Shown here piece by piece: positions 1 to 8,978 of a stretch of 64,000 nt of DNA. Position 1 is the first letter of the stretch, and every line of letters starts with the position of its first letter. The notes beneath the pieces were generated by a model. The model did no database searches. It was not told the DNA's origin and saw only the letters and a program-made list of their open reading frames with translations. Source of the stretch: DASTCZ01 sp035308165. GTDB lineage: Bacteria; Acidobacteriota; Terriglobia; Acidiferrales; UBA7541. The DNA is taken from the NCBI GenBank assembly GCA_035308165.1, contig DATGHC010000006.1, forward strand, positions 47,024-111,023. Reading direction: 5' to 3'. The translations under genes and the position numbers were made by a program.

Positions 1-1609
1 AGCGGAATGCTTCGGAAACCTGCGACTGCGGCATGGAATAAGAGACCAACTCCAGCCGCATATCTTTTCCTTCGCCCGTCGCGCCTTTCAGCATTCTCGC
101 CATCTTGCCCTGTCTGCCATCCAGTTTGCCGAATGCCGGCACAACTGCCAGAGAAGGCAGTCTCGCCAGCATTTCAACGTCGTCCGGCGTCTTTACCGTG
201 TTATCCATGTATTCGCGGAGAAACGCCAACCCCAGGCCCCCCACCAGGCCCACCATGATGGCCATCAAGAGGTTGCGCGACTTGTTCGGACGCGATGGGT
301 ACGAGGGCACCATGGCCGGATCCACGATGCGGATATTCGTCGAGTGCAAGCTCGCACTTATCCCCGCTTCCTTGAGTTTCTCCAACAGCCCTTGATAGAT
401 CTGTTTATTTTCATCGGCATCGCGGTTCAGAATATTGTAGTCCACCATTTTCTTGGCCATGTCGTTGACTTCTTCCTTCTGCCGTGCCAACGACTGTTGC
501 AAAAGGGTCTCGCGCTGCATGGCAGTGCGGTATTCCTGCTCGATGCGCCCGACGATGTTCTTTTTTTGATCAGCTACGAGTTGATCCAATTGCTTTATTT
601 GCTCCTGCAGGCGTTGGGCGGAGGGCATATTCGGGCCTGTCCTGCTCAACTCCTCTTGATACTTATCGCGTAGCTCGGCTTGCTTGCTCGCGAGTGTCTG
701 AATGAGGGCGCTGTCGCGCACGGCAGGAAGTGATTCTAAATTGCCTGTTTTGGCCTGTTCGAAATCCGCCTCTTTCTTGATGCGGTCGGATTGCGCGGCC
801 GTCAATTCCTTGTCAATTTCAGCCAATTTCTCGGTGGTGATGTTTTGTTTGTCGTCGATCGTCCAGATTTGGTTCGTGCGCTCGTATTCCAGTCGTTTTT
901 CTTCAGAGTCTTCGACCTTGCGCCTCATATCGTCGAGTTGCCCGGTCAGATATTTTTCAGCGTCATTGGTGGCCTGGTAGTGGCTTTCAAAATTCTGCGC
1001 CTTGAAGTTTTCCAGATGCGCGTTGAGTACGCGCGCTGCAAGCTGTGGATTGGTGGCTTCGAATGTGACGTCCAGCAACCGCGTATTGGGGACGCGCTTT
1101 ACACTAAGCGACCCCTCAAACGCGCCAAGGATCGCCGGCCTAGAGATCGGGGCCTGGTCGGCGGCAAGCGTGGGGAGCGCTGCGGTGTCGCCCGGTGCGC
1201 CCCCAAAGGACGGTTCGTCCGCCAAAAACGTGGACTTGATGGTCTTCAAGGCCAGAGTATCGCTCTGCAGTACCTTCGATTCCGTTTCGATATAATTATC
1301 AAGATCTGCATACAGGTCATCACTGTTGACACCCTGGAATGGCAATACCCCCGGCGATTCGTGGTCAATCTGGATTCGCGATGTGGCCTCATAGACCGGT
1401 TTCATCTTGAATGTGGCGATGGACACCAACGTTACCACGGTCACCATGAAAGTCAGGATGAGCCACTGGTGCTTGCGAACAATCAGCAGGTAGTCAATCA
1501 GGTGCGGTTCGCGCCGCGATATCTCCCAATTCAAAAGAGAAGGGGGAGAAATAATCTCGATCGCTCCGCTTGCTTTTCGATCTCTAGGTATGATGTTAGC
1601 TTCGTCCAT
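1..1609 (-). CDS. Polysaccharide biosynthesis tyrosine autokinase (Wzc/BY-kinase), C-terminus cut by window edge
   Basis: Reads right to left and runs off base 1. The 536 visible codons hold an N-terminal Wzz-type chain-length domain with a membrane helix near residues 48-67, a long charged coiled-coil middle (about 200-400) and a second helix near 440-460. The last visible residues, SEAFR, are the usual entry to the BY-kinase domain (SEAFRxLRTN), so the ATPase/kinase half lies outside the window. Such proteins sit in the inner membrane, control polymer length and phosphorylate their own tyrosine tail. The start ATG at 1609 has GGAAGG just upstream. It follows the Wza-like gene in the same direction after about 120 bp, as in capsule/EPS operons. 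Only the N-terminal architecture is directly seen. Confidence 0.88.
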   Translation of the reverse strand, partial: MDEANIIPRDRKASGAIEIISPPSLLNWEISRREPHLIDYLLIVRKHQWLILTFMVTVVTLVSIATFKMKPVYEATSRIQIDHESPGVLPFQGVNSDDLYADLDNYIETESKVLQSDTLALKTIKSTFLADEPSFGGAPGDTAALPTLAADQAPISRPAILGAFEGSLSVKRVPNTRLLDVTFEATNPQLAARVLNAHLENFKAQNFESHYQATNDAEKYLTGQLDDMRRKVEDSEEKRLEYERTNQIWTIDDKQNITTEKLAEIDKELTAAQSDRIKKEADFEQAKTGNLESLPAVRDSALIQTLASKQAELRDKYQEELSRTGPNMPSAQRLQEQIKQLDQLVADQKKNIVGRIEQEYRTAMQRETLLQQSLARQKEEVNDMAKKMVDYNILNRDADENKQIYQGLLEKLKEAGISASLHSTNIRIVDPAMVPSYPSRPNKSRNLLMAIMVGLVGGLGLAFLREYMDNTVKTPDDVEMLARLPSLAVVPAFGKLDGRQGKMARMLKGATGEGKDMRLELVSYSMPQSQVSEAFR

Positions 1610-1729
1610 CTATCCTTCCGAATTGTCCGCTGTTTGTTTTCGTGTTTCCGAATTGCTCATTGGCTGGGGATGATGTTCTTAGGATACTGGTTGACAGACC
1701 GCCGGAGCATCGCACAGACATGCACGACG

Positions 1730-2788
1730 TCACAGAGCGCCCAATCGTAGGAGAGCAACTCCAGACGTCAGAGTGAGGAGTATGTCTCCTGTGCGATGCA
1801 AGGCGTGTTTTCCAGCACTGTCGGGAACGAACAGGATGTCGTTCGCGACCAACTTAGTATCACCACCCTTGCGCTGCATTACTTTCCTCAGATCCACTGG
1901 AATCTCCTGGTTTTTCCCAGTGACCGGATCCTTCCGCAGGATCACGGCTTCATTTGGTTTTGCGGTTGATAGGGTCCCCTGCGCCAGGGCCAGCGCCTTG
2001 AAAGTGGTCATCTGATCCGCGTCGTTTGCAAGCACGAACCCACCGGGATGCGTGACCGCACCTACCACGTACACGATTCCCCCGCGCGGGACCGTTACCA
2101 CGTCACCCCCCGACACCAGGAGGTTGTTTTGTGGGTCCGTCTTATTGATCAGATCCCAGATATTTACAGTAAGAGTCTGGGGCATATCCAACGAGGCATC
2201 TGCGGGCGCCGAATTGGTCCGGGATTCTTCCAGGAACTTATCCCGGGTGATGATCACGTTGCTGCCCGCGTCGTCTGCGATTCCGCCGCATCTGGAAAGG
2301 ACTTCGACCAAGCTCATGGGGCGCGAACTCTGTATCACTTGTGGCATTTTAACTGACCCAATCACTGTTATCGGCAGGCTGCGTTGTTCCTTAATGGTCA
2401 CGGTGACCTCTGGGTGGGTCACCAAGCCATTCGATTGTAACAACTCAGAAAGCTTTTCCTCGAGCTGGGCTCCTGTGAGCCCACGCGCTAGGACTCGAAC
2501 CGGCAGTAGTGGAAGCGCTATATACCCGGTTTCGCTCACCCGCACCTCGCGGGAAAGCTGAGGGACATCGAACACGTCCACGGCCAGCAGGTCGCCGCTG
2601 CCAATTCTGTAATCGCCGCCCGAATTATCATCAAGGCGGGCTAGATCCCTGAGTCTACTGTTAGTTTGGTCGGCTGATTCGAGGCGGGGCTGTTGGGCGA
2701 AAGATGGGCTTGCAACTACTAGTATTACCAGTGCTGCCAAAAGACACACTTTTCCTAGGATGATAAATACACCTTTATTATGAAGCAT
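1730..2788 (-). CDS. Polysaccharide export protein (Wza-like, SLBB domains)
   Basis: A 352-residue periplasmic/outer-membrane export protein. The ATG at 2788 has GGGGGAG eight bases upstream and is followed at once by a signal sequence (hydrophobic run ending ASPSFAQQ); an upstream in-frame start would add 20 residues with no SD. After the signal come the Poly_export domain (YRIGSGDLL, then the beta-rich section), a first SLBB (ITVIGSVKMPQ) and a second SLBB (VYVVGAVTHPGGF). There is a short hydrophobic C-terminus. No lipobox cysteine is visible, so unlike Escherichia coli Wza it may not be a lipoprotein. It lies between the ligase-like gene and the Wzc-type kinase and should form the outer-membrane exit for the polymer. 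Confidence 0.9.
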   Translation of the reverse strand: MLHNKGVFIILGKVCLLAALVILVVASPSFAQQPRLESADQTNSRLRDLARLDDNSGGDYRIGSGDLLAVDVFDVPQLSREVRVSETGYIALPLLPVRVLARGLTGAQLEEKLSELLQSNGLVTHPEVTVTIKEQRSLPITVIGSVKMPQVIQSSRPMSLVEVLSRCGGIADDAGSNVIITRDKFLEESRTNSAPADASLDMPQTLTVNIWDLINKTDPQNNLLVSGGDVVTVPRGGIVYVVGAVTHPGGFVLANDADQMTTFKALALAQGTLSTAKPNEAVILRKDPVTGKNQEIPVDLRKVMQRKGGDTKLVANDILFVPDSAGKHALHRTGDILLTLTSGVALLRLGAL

Positions 2789-2874
2789 TTGAAAGACTCC
2801 CCCACGGTTACTGATTATACTGAAGACTTGGACTTTTGGCACTGCCATTTACTACTGGAGACAAATGCTCCCAA

Positions 2875-4101
2875 TCAGTTAGTAGGCTCAAACACAGGGC
2901 TCGATGAGGCCATTCCTGCCAAAAGATAGAAGAGAAGAGCGTTTGCTGGAATATGAAGGTTGAAATCCGCCATCCCATGAATCATCAATCCTCCGCAAGC
3001 CACCAACGCCCCAAGTTGAACGGCGTGAACCATCGTATCCTGGCGAGATGACAGGTTCATGATGCCGTATGTGGCCAGGGATATCACGAAAGCCAGCCAG
3101 CACAACCCTCCGGCGATTCCGGTTTCCGCAAGCAGTTCAAAGTGATCGTTATGGACGTGATCAATGATCTTACCCTCGTATTCAGTATCGTATTTGGGAA
3201 AGACCGAGATGGTAGTTCCCAAGCCCGTACCCAAAATCGGATAATCTTTAAATATATGCCATGCTGACTTCATCATGGAAACCCGTCGCCCCTCACTCAC
3301 TTCTGGGCCATGCATCTCTGAGAACCGTTGCATGACCTGTCCCACTCCCAGCCAGGCCACCAACGCGCCGGCAAGCGCAAGCGCAACCATGAAGGTAAGC
3401 AGGTAGCGCTTTTCTCCGCGCCGCAACCACAACAACGTCGCAAGAAACATCACCTCGAATCCAAACGCTACAATCCCTCCCCGTGACGCGCATAGGAACA
3501 GGGCTCCAATCGGCAGGGCAGTGCAGAATGCTAGCATCGGCAATTGCTCCCTCCGAACTCCTTGCACTGCCAACATCGACAGGCCCACAGGGATAATGAG
3601 TTCCATCAGACCAGCGAAATGATTCCGGTTGACGTATGGTCCGTAAATCATTCCTCCGAACCTCAGCTCGCGGACCCAGTACAATTTTCCATTGGAGGTC
3701 AGATCTTGCAGGATTCCGAACACCGCAACGCCGAATCCCAGCAATACGAGGAACCATGCGAATGCCCGCCATTGGCGAGGCGTTCGGAATGCCTGCGTCA
3801 TCAAGAAAAGAAGAATCAAATAGCTGGTAAGCCGGAGCAGTTCCAGCTTCGTCAAATATGGATAAAGAGAGAGCGGGATAGCCAGCTGCACGAGACCTAT
3901 GATTTCCACCCCCACCAGCGGCCACAGCACCGGGGTCCATCGAATTTCTTTGGAATCTCCTCTGGCCGCCAAGAATCCCCACCAAAGGAAAAGTGCCACA
4001 GCTCCGATTTCAAGGATGGACTCAGACCAGGTTTCGACCGCGCCGTGGGCAAGCACGCCGAAAGTGATCAATACGCAGATCCCGACGCGGATGATGCTCA
4101 T
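2875..4101 (-). CDS. O-antigen ligase/polymerase family membrane protein (Wzy_C)
   Basis: A polytopic inner-membrane protein of 408 residues with about ten hydrophobic segments. A large periplasmic loop opens with NRNHFAG and a later loop carries HVHNDHFELLAETG, both typical of the O-antigen ligase/Wzy_C (PF04932) family, which transfers or polymerises lipid-linked glycans. Its start overlaps the stop of the upstream TPR gene by four bases, so the two are translationally coupled; TPR partners of ligase-like proteins are common in such operons. Whether it acts as polymerase or ligase cannot be read from sequence alone. Confidence 0.88.
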   Translation of the reverse strand: MSIIRVGICVLITFGVLAHGAVETWSESILEIGAVALFLWWGFLAARGDSKEIRWTPVLWPLVGVEIIGLVQLAIPLSLYPYLTKLELLRLTSYLILLFLMTQAFRTPRQWRAFAWFLVLLGFGVAVFGILQDLTSNGKLYWVRELRFGGMIYGPYVNRNHFAGLMELIIPVGLSMLAVQGVRREQLPMLAFCTALPIGALFLCASRGGIVAFGFEVMFLATLLWLRRGEKRYLLTFMVALALAGALVAWLGVGQVMQRFSEMHGPEVSEGRRVSMMKSAWHIFKDYPILGTGLGTTISVFPKYDTEYEGKIIDHVHNDHFELLAETGIAGGLCWLAFVISLATYGIMNLSSRQDTMVHAVQLGALVACGGLMIHGMADFNLHIPANALLFYLLAGMASSSPVFEPTN

Positions 4102-5384
4102 GGATTTGGATGTCCACCTGTGGGGAGAAGTGACACATCATCGATCCAGACAAATCCCGCCATTTTGTTGTCAAACCTCTTGCTTGGCAGCCGGCTGACG
4201 TATATGCGTAAGAGGTAAACGTCTGAGGCCGTCGTAAAATCCGCCGTCTGCACTTCCCAACGTCTGTCTCCCGTGAAATCGCTCAACAAAATTTCCGGCT
4301 GACCTCCGCCTTGGAATCCAATCAGAAATCGCGGCCCGCTGTCCGTAGTGATTCCCCCGGTCCGGAGATATCCTTCAAAGTGATATTTTGTATTTGGCTC
4401 GACGGGAATATCCTGCCAGAGCCCATTAAAATTGAAGTTCTGCGTGCCATCAAATCCGATTCGCAACGCCCTCTTACCCGAATGTTGCGATGCCATTTCG
4501 TACCCATAAGTGACTCCCGGCAGAGCGTCCAAGTGCCAGTCCAGCCCGCCATTGGCGATGTCATATTCAAACCCGCCATTGAATACGAGCGAATCACCCT
4601 GGGTCACTTCATCTGGGTTTCCACTGGCTACCACTGCCTGCCGCCAAATTCTGCGCGCGTCATCCCCGCGGACCGCAGAAAGTAATTGGTTGATGAGCGG
4701 GAAAATCGTCTTGATGGGAATGCGCCGCCCGCTGGCCACCATATGGTCCCAGACAACGGTTGCAGGCTCGATCTCATTCTGTGAGCAAAAAAAATCGAGC
4801 GCTTGCCGCTGTGCATCCAGGTCATCCGGCAGGACCTTGGTCAACAGATCGTTCACGTTTTCAGTCGCGCGCCAAACTCGCGAAATGGCCAAGGGGATCA
4901 ATTGCGGAGTAATCCCCAGAGCGACGTGGATCTCTTTGTAACCTTCAGGGGTTTCCCCCTGGCGAATCAGGAAGCTTCCATAGCGCCAATGAACATCCGA
5001 AGAAACCGGATACACACCGACTGCCCTCTGAAATGCGTCTCGGGCCTGATCCAATTGGCCCGCTGATTCATAAGCGTCCGCAAGCCCCATCCAATAATCT
5101 GCCGAACGAGGATTAATCTCGGTAGCTTTGCGCAGATAGCCGATGGCCTGGCCGGTGTTGCTATTTTCCAGATTTAGCTGCTGGTTTATCCCCAGCCGGT
5201 ACCAGTAATCCCCATTGCCCGGTTCTATCTGCGTGGCATCCTTCAAACCGTTGAAATTTGGAGAGTTGGCCAAAACGTCGGCGTACCACACCAGACTCAC
5301 GGTGTAGCTCACGCCGAGGAATGCCAGGAGTGTGAAACCGAGAATGCCCCATCTCAGAGTTGGGTTGACGAGCCGGATGCTCAT
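4098..5384 (-). CDS. Membrane-anchored TPR protein with C-terminal carbohydrate-binding-like domain
   Basis: 428 residues. One N-terminal membrane helix (about 12-32) is followed by TPR units (for example EINPRSADYWMGLADAYESAGQLDQARDA split over two helices) to about residue 180, then a linker. The C-terminal part, roughly 260-425, is beta-rich with the pattern NGGFEYDIANGGLDW ... YHFEGYLRT ... WIDDVSLLP, which resembles galactose-binding-like (CBM4/9-type) modules. The first gene of the EPS operon, it overlaps the ligase gene by four bases. It probably lies in the periplasm holding or sensing glycan near the ligase/polymerase; that role is inferred. Confidence 0.75.
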   Translation of the reverse strand: MSIRLVNPTLRWGILGFTLLAFLGVSYTVSLVWYADVLANSPNFNGLKDATQIEPGNGDYWYRLGINQQLNLENSNTGQAIGYLRKATEINPRSADYWMGLADAYESAGQLDQARDAFQRAVGVYPVSSDVHWRYGSFLIRQGETPEGYKEIHVALGITPQLIPLAISRVWRATENVNDLLTKVLPDDLDAQRQALDFFCSQNEIEPATVVWDHMVASGRRIPIKTIFPLINQLLSAVRGDDARRIWRQAVVASGNPDEVTQGDSLVFNGGFEYDIANGGLDWHLDALPGVTYGYEMASQHSGKRALRIGFDGTQNFNFNGLWQDIPVEPNTKYHFEGYLRTGGITTDSGPRFLIGFQGGGQPEILLSDFTGDRRWEVQTADFTTASDVYLLRIYVSRLPSKRFDNKMAGFVWIDDVSLLPTGGHPNP

Positions 5385-5400
5385 GGTCTCATTGGCACAA

Positions 5401-5462
5401 TGCTACAAGTCCCCTTCGCCGTGCAAGATTCACTTTCGGAAGTGTTGTTTTCTGCTACAAGT
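5401..5462. promoter_or_regulatory. Direct repeat pair and dyad upstream of EPS operon
   Basis: The gap before the TPR gene holds two identical 10-bp copies of TGCTACAAGT at 5401-5410 and 5453-5462. They are 52 bp apart, close to five helical turns, on the same face. Between them lies the short dyad CACTTTCGGAAGTG (5431-5444). This arrangement suggests an operator for a dimeric or two-component regulator of the EPS operon. No bound regulator can be named, and the repeats could be chance. Confidence 0.4.
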
Positions 5463-5517
5463 TCATTCTATATGGAAACTGGCAGTCTGCCGAGCCGACG
5501 CCAGGGATGCTGGTGGG

Positions 5518-6678
5518 CTAGCCGGACTTCGGACCGCGGATCCCGTACCTCCGAATTAGAAGAAACGGCCTCACCCACCGGTGTGCCCCCGAGAGTTTCT
5601 TCGGGAGAGGCAAATCCGCCCGATCGGGGTCTGTCGGTGAAGTTGCCAGCTTAAGCGCATACAGGACTCCTTCGTTGAACCTTTCGCGAGTCGCCACGCG
5701 AAACCGGAATCGTTGGAAGACAGGAGGGGTCAGGATCTCCAGTGAAAATCGCTCGCAAATCCCTCTGGCCAGTCTGTGCGCGACTGCATCACGCTGCGTT
5801 TGCTCTAACACTTCCTCCGGCAAGGGTGTATCCAGCATTGTGGAGGCGACGCAAAGCGCCAGCCGCACCATTCGTCCGGCGCCCATCTTGTTGGCACGCT
5901 CGAACAGCGTCCCCCAGTTTATTTCTCCAGCGCTCAGGGTCAGTTCCGCGATGTCGGCGATCCAAATCAGCCGCTCCCAAAAATGCTTTGTCCCATGAAC
6001 TGCAAGCAGAATGAATGTGTCTTCGGGAGAAAAGCCAACTATTTCGCCGTCAGCCAACTTCGCGGCCTTCAGCCGGTATCGCATCTCCTCCAGCTCCAGG
6101 GGACGGGGATAATACCGCAGCGTCTTCTCAGTTTGCAGCTCCACGATCACATTTCCCGAGGCTTTTCTAAACTGATATTCGCTTCGTGTGGGACGCTCAC
6201 CTTCGTTAGATTCGATTCTTCCGAATACCGCATCGAAGCCTTCGGCCTCGAGCAAAGCCGCCGCGCGAGGCATCTCGCTCTGGAGCAACGCGAAATCCAA
6301 ATCCGCAAATTGCCGCAGCGCAAGATCTCCATAAGCCTGTGCCGCCAGCAGTGGCCCTTTGTAAGGAATCGCCTGTATCCCTTCCGCGCGGAAACGCTTG
6401 GCCAGACGAATCATTTCCGCGGCCAGGAAAAGATTTCGTTGAGCTGTTTCCTGCAGAGCCATCCTCAATCGGGGACGCCATTCCGCTGGGACGCTTTCCG
6501 GACAGATGGCCAGGAGCTGCCGGCACAACAGCGGCAAAACGCCGTGCGCGGTCGCCCCGTTGATGAGCGCAGTCCAATCAACCGGCTGCCGCGCTAGTGC
6601 TGCTATTTGCTTCGCATAAGGGTCTGACAATCGCGTCCGTGCACACGCAATCAATATCTGTTTTTCAGCGCTTCGCAT
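5518..6678 (-). CDS. Nucleotidyltransferase family protein (PF14907-like)
   Basis: 386 residues from the ATG at 6678 (a GTG at 6708 would add ten residues; neither has a clear SD). The central section shows YKGPLLA, then AYGDLALRQFADLDFALL, the DxD of the 'NTP_transf_5' nucleotidyltransferase fold, followed by helical C-terminal sequence with LLAVHGTKHFWERLIWIADI. This family recurs next to AsnB-like and HPr-kinase-like genes in lasso-peptide and exopolysaccharide loci; no reaction is firmly established for most members. Transcribed toward the EPS operon, 133 bp before it, and after the 2OG oxygenase gene. It may belong to the lasso cluster as a tailoring enzyme or to the EPS operon. Confidence 0.72.
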   Translation of the reverse strand: MRSAEKQILIACARTRLSDPYAKQIAALARQPVDWTALINGATAHGVLPLLCRQLLAICPESVPAEWRPRLRMALQETAQRNLFLAAEMIRLAKRFRAEGIQAIPYKGPLLAAQAYGDLALRQFADLDFALLQSEMPRAAALLEAEGFDAVFGRIESNEGERPTRSEYQFRKASGNVIVELQTEKTLRYYPRPLELEEMRYRLKAAKLADGEIVGFSPEDTFILLAVHGTKHFWERLIWIADIAELTLSAGEINWGTLFERANKMGAGRMVRLALCVASTMLDTPLPEEVLEQTQRDAVAHRLARGICERFSLEILTPPVFQRFRFRVATRERFNEGVLYALKLATSPTDPDRADLPLPKKLSGAHRWVRPFLLIRRYGIRGPKSG

Positions 6679-6829
6679 GCCCCACGAAGATGTTTTGGAA
6701 GGGACCACGGCCAGCTACACTTTGCCGCCAATTCTCCCCTCAAAGCAACTGATAATCGGGTTTGCAGTGCAGACAGTTTGAAACCGGGGTGCAGATGATT
6801 TGGGTCTGGTTGCGGTAGTTTCAGGCGGT

Positions 6830-7504
6830 TCAACCAGGCTTGACCAACTGCTTGGCGACTTCCGCTGCCTGTGAAGGATGAGCGGGGTGAAAGCTTGCTC
6901 CAGAGGGCCGGAACCAGCCGGCAAACGCTATCTTCGGCACAGCTCCGCGAACGGGAGCAATGCGATGCTCCAGATTGTCACCAATCCGAAAGATAATCGC
7001 ATCTCCAAATCCCCTGTTCGCTAACCTGCAATGCATTTGCCTCGAGATCTTATCTCTCAATTCCAATTCTCCTCCCACAAAAGCCTCTGGAGACAGATTG
7101 AGGCTTAGCGCGAGCCGTCGCGGATCCTCTTCGCTTACGTCATCGTGCCAGTTGGTGGAATGGCCTTCGGCCGGCTCCATTCGATAAAGGCGGCCCCAGA
7201 AAACCCCTATCGGTCTACATGCCGTCACGCGCTCCAACCATCGCAGGAATTCGGGCAAATTCATTAGGAAATGGAGCGTTGAGAGCGAGACATCTTGTGG
7301 CAACCAGTATTCAGTGCCGATCCCTCTATTCTCTCGCGGGACAAATCGTCCTACACTCAACTGCTCGGTGATGGTCTCCAAAATGGCGGGATCGATCAGG
7401 CGTGGAAGCAGGATGTAATGACGGCATGCAAAATCTGCCTGAAGTTTTTCGATCCAGCGGGGTTCTGATTCAAAGGCCACTCCCCTTTTGGTAAGCTGGA
7501 TCAT
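6830..7504 (-). CDS. 2OG-Fe(II) dioxygenase-like protein
   Basis: 224 residues from the ATG at 7504. The double-stranded beta-helix iron site is visible: H120-D121-D122 in NWHDD (HxD) and distal H180 in LEHRIAP, with GGELELRD between them and a closing strand IAFAGWF. The overall form is like prolyl-4-hydroxylase/SM-20 proteins that use 2-oxoglutarate and O2. A TTG 51 bases upstream could extend it, but that stretch is low in recognisable sequence. It lies on the same strand as the lasso genes, between the nucleotidyltransferase and the divergent membrane glycosyltransferase gene. Peptide hydroxylation is a reasonable guess for its role but is not shown. Confidence 0.75.
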   Translation of the reverse strand: MIQLTKRGVAFESEPRWIEKLQADFACRHYILLPRLIDPAILETITEQLSVGRFVPRENRGIGTEYWLPQDVSLSTLHFLMNLPEFLRWLERVTACRPIGVFWGRLYRMEPAEGHSTNWHDDVSEEDPRRLALSLNLSPEAFVGGELELRDKISRQMHCRLANRGFGDAIIFRIGDNLEHRIAPVRGAVPKIAFAGWFRPSGASFHPAHPSQAAEVAKQLVKPG

Positions 7505-7653
7505 ATCGGCTGGGCTCGTTTTTCCGCGCGACGAGCCAAGTCTAGCGCACTGCAAATGTTATCGCCAGCGCATTAGCCACCTATGAAAATATTACATCCC
7601 ATCAATTCCGGTCGGCTCGGAAAGTAAAAAATGCTGTACATTCCATCCCGCCA

Positions 7654-8916
7654 ATGGCGTTATATACCTTTCGAAATTCAAGGCTCGTGGAATTGGGTTC
7701 CGACACGAAAATTTCCGGCTGCGCATCTCAAGTGAATCCTCCTTCTCTTGGGCTGCGCAATGCGCCCGACGAAGAACCTTCCATCAAGGAAGCAATCCTC
7801 CTTCTGGTTTTCACCTTTGGCGTGCAAGTTTTTGAAGCCTGGAGAACGACGGGTTGGAGGGCTCGAGCGGCCGGACTGTTCGATAATGTGGACAACTCAA
7901 ATTACATTACTATTGCCGATTTTATCCGCCATTGGACTCCCACGCCAGGTTTTGACTTGCACCATTTCTGGGGATACCCGTATTTCATTGTCGCGGTTTC
8001 AAGCATTTTTCATCTGCGGAGTGTCGATGCTCTCATCCTAATCTCTGTCTCGTCATCGCTCATCACCTGCCTCCTGGTCCACAGACTTTATGGAGGGTTG
8101 GTGGCTGTGGCCTTTGGGATGGTCAGCTCCACATGGGTACTGCTTTCTGTATTTGGCGGCTGCGAGCCATTGTTTATGGCCCTGCTCTTCGGCGCATTCC
8201 TGGCGGTTCGCCGAGAGCGGTTTGTGGTTGCAGCTCTCCTCGGGTGCCTGGCGACGACTGTCCGCCCCATTGGACTCCTGATGCCTGCGGCATTGTTTGG
8301 CTACCTGCTGTGGCTGCGCGATTGGCGAACTACCCTCAAGGTATCTGCTGTCGGACTTGTATCGGTGGTCGCTTATTTAACTCCCGTTTACATGCTCACC
8401 GGAAATCCGCTGATTCAGCCCACTCTGTACAGCGTCGCCTGGCAGACACATGATTTGCCATTTGCGCACCGCGGGTTGTTTACGTTTCCAGGTCTCCGCT
8501 TGGCGGAGGGTTTCTACTACCTCCATTCGACAATTTCCGATTACCCATATTGGGGGATGTGGTTCTCCTCGGCCCTCAGATTTGCCTGGATTCTTGTCGC
8601 CATTGGCGGCGCCATATTGTTGTGGACTCCGCGTCGCTGGCGTGACCTTCCTCCAGTGGAAACGACATTTGCGTGCGCCTATTCGGCGTTTCTACTCTGC
8701 TATAACTTCGACTATGCCGCGCTCTATATTCAGCGGTTCATATTGCCCGTTCTACCGTTCATCCTGTTCGCAGTGCGAAGATGGATTCCGCGGGATCGCC
8801 GCATCCTCTGGCCGGTCGCGGGCTTATGCGTACTATTCAACACCATAATCTTATTTGGACCGAAAGCTGTATTTGGGCTGACTGCCCCTAAGATTGCTCC
8901 AAGATACGCGCCATGA
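7654..8916 (+). CDS. Polytopic membrane glycosyltransferase-like protein
   Basis: 420 residues with around ten membrane helices after a roughly 45-residue cytoplasmic N-terminus. A first extracytoplasmic loop is acidic/aromatic (FDNVDNSNYITIADFIRHW). The architecture fits GT-C fold transferases (PIG-V/DUF2029-like) that use lipid-linked sugars, but I do not see a diagnostic motif. It is the only plus-strand gene inside the 5.5-14 kb block, divergent from the 2OG oxygenase gene and convergent with the methyltransferase gene, so it probably has its own promoter. The family call is tentative; it could simply be an unassigned membrane protein. Confidence 0.6.
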   Translation: MALYTFRNSRLVELGSDTKISGCASQVNPPSLGLRNAPDEEPSIKEAILLLVFTFGVQVFEAWRTTGWRARAAGLFDNVDNSNYITIADFIRHWTPTPGFDLHHFWGYPYFIVAVSSIFHLRSVDALILISVSSSLITCLLVHRLYGGLVAVAFGMVSSTWVLLSVFGGCEPLFMALLFGAFLAVRRERFVVAALLGCLATTVRPIGLLMPAALFGYLLWLRDWRTTLKVSAVGLVSVVAYLTPVYMLTGNPLIQPTLYSVAWQTHDLPFAHRGLFTFPGLRLAEGFYYLHSTISDYPYWGMWFSSALRFAWILVAIGGAILLWTPRRWRDLPPVETTFACAYSAFLLCYNFDYAALYIQRFILPVLPFILFAVRRWIPRDRRILWPVAGLCVLFNTIILFGPKAVFGLTAPKIAPRYAP

Positions 8917-8978
8917 AGCCAGGATTGTCTGAGTGCTTCCATTGGAGACGTGAAACTCGGTGTTTGGGAGGGATCAAC

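Noticed and set aside
791..1750. Long plus-strand open frame of 319 codons
   Set aside because: It lies opposite the Wzc-like gene, which has a clear SD and motifs; the plus-strand frame shows no recognisable domain.
3544..4218. Plus-strand frame of 224 codons opposite the O-antigen ligase-like gene
   Set aside because: Composition is that of an antisense shadow (many His, Gln, Arg, few hydrophobic segments).
6651..6833. 60-codon minus-strand frame bridging the 2OG oxygenase and nucleotidyltransferase genes
   Set aside because: TTG start, no SD, overlaps the nucleotidyltransferase start; no leader-like motif.
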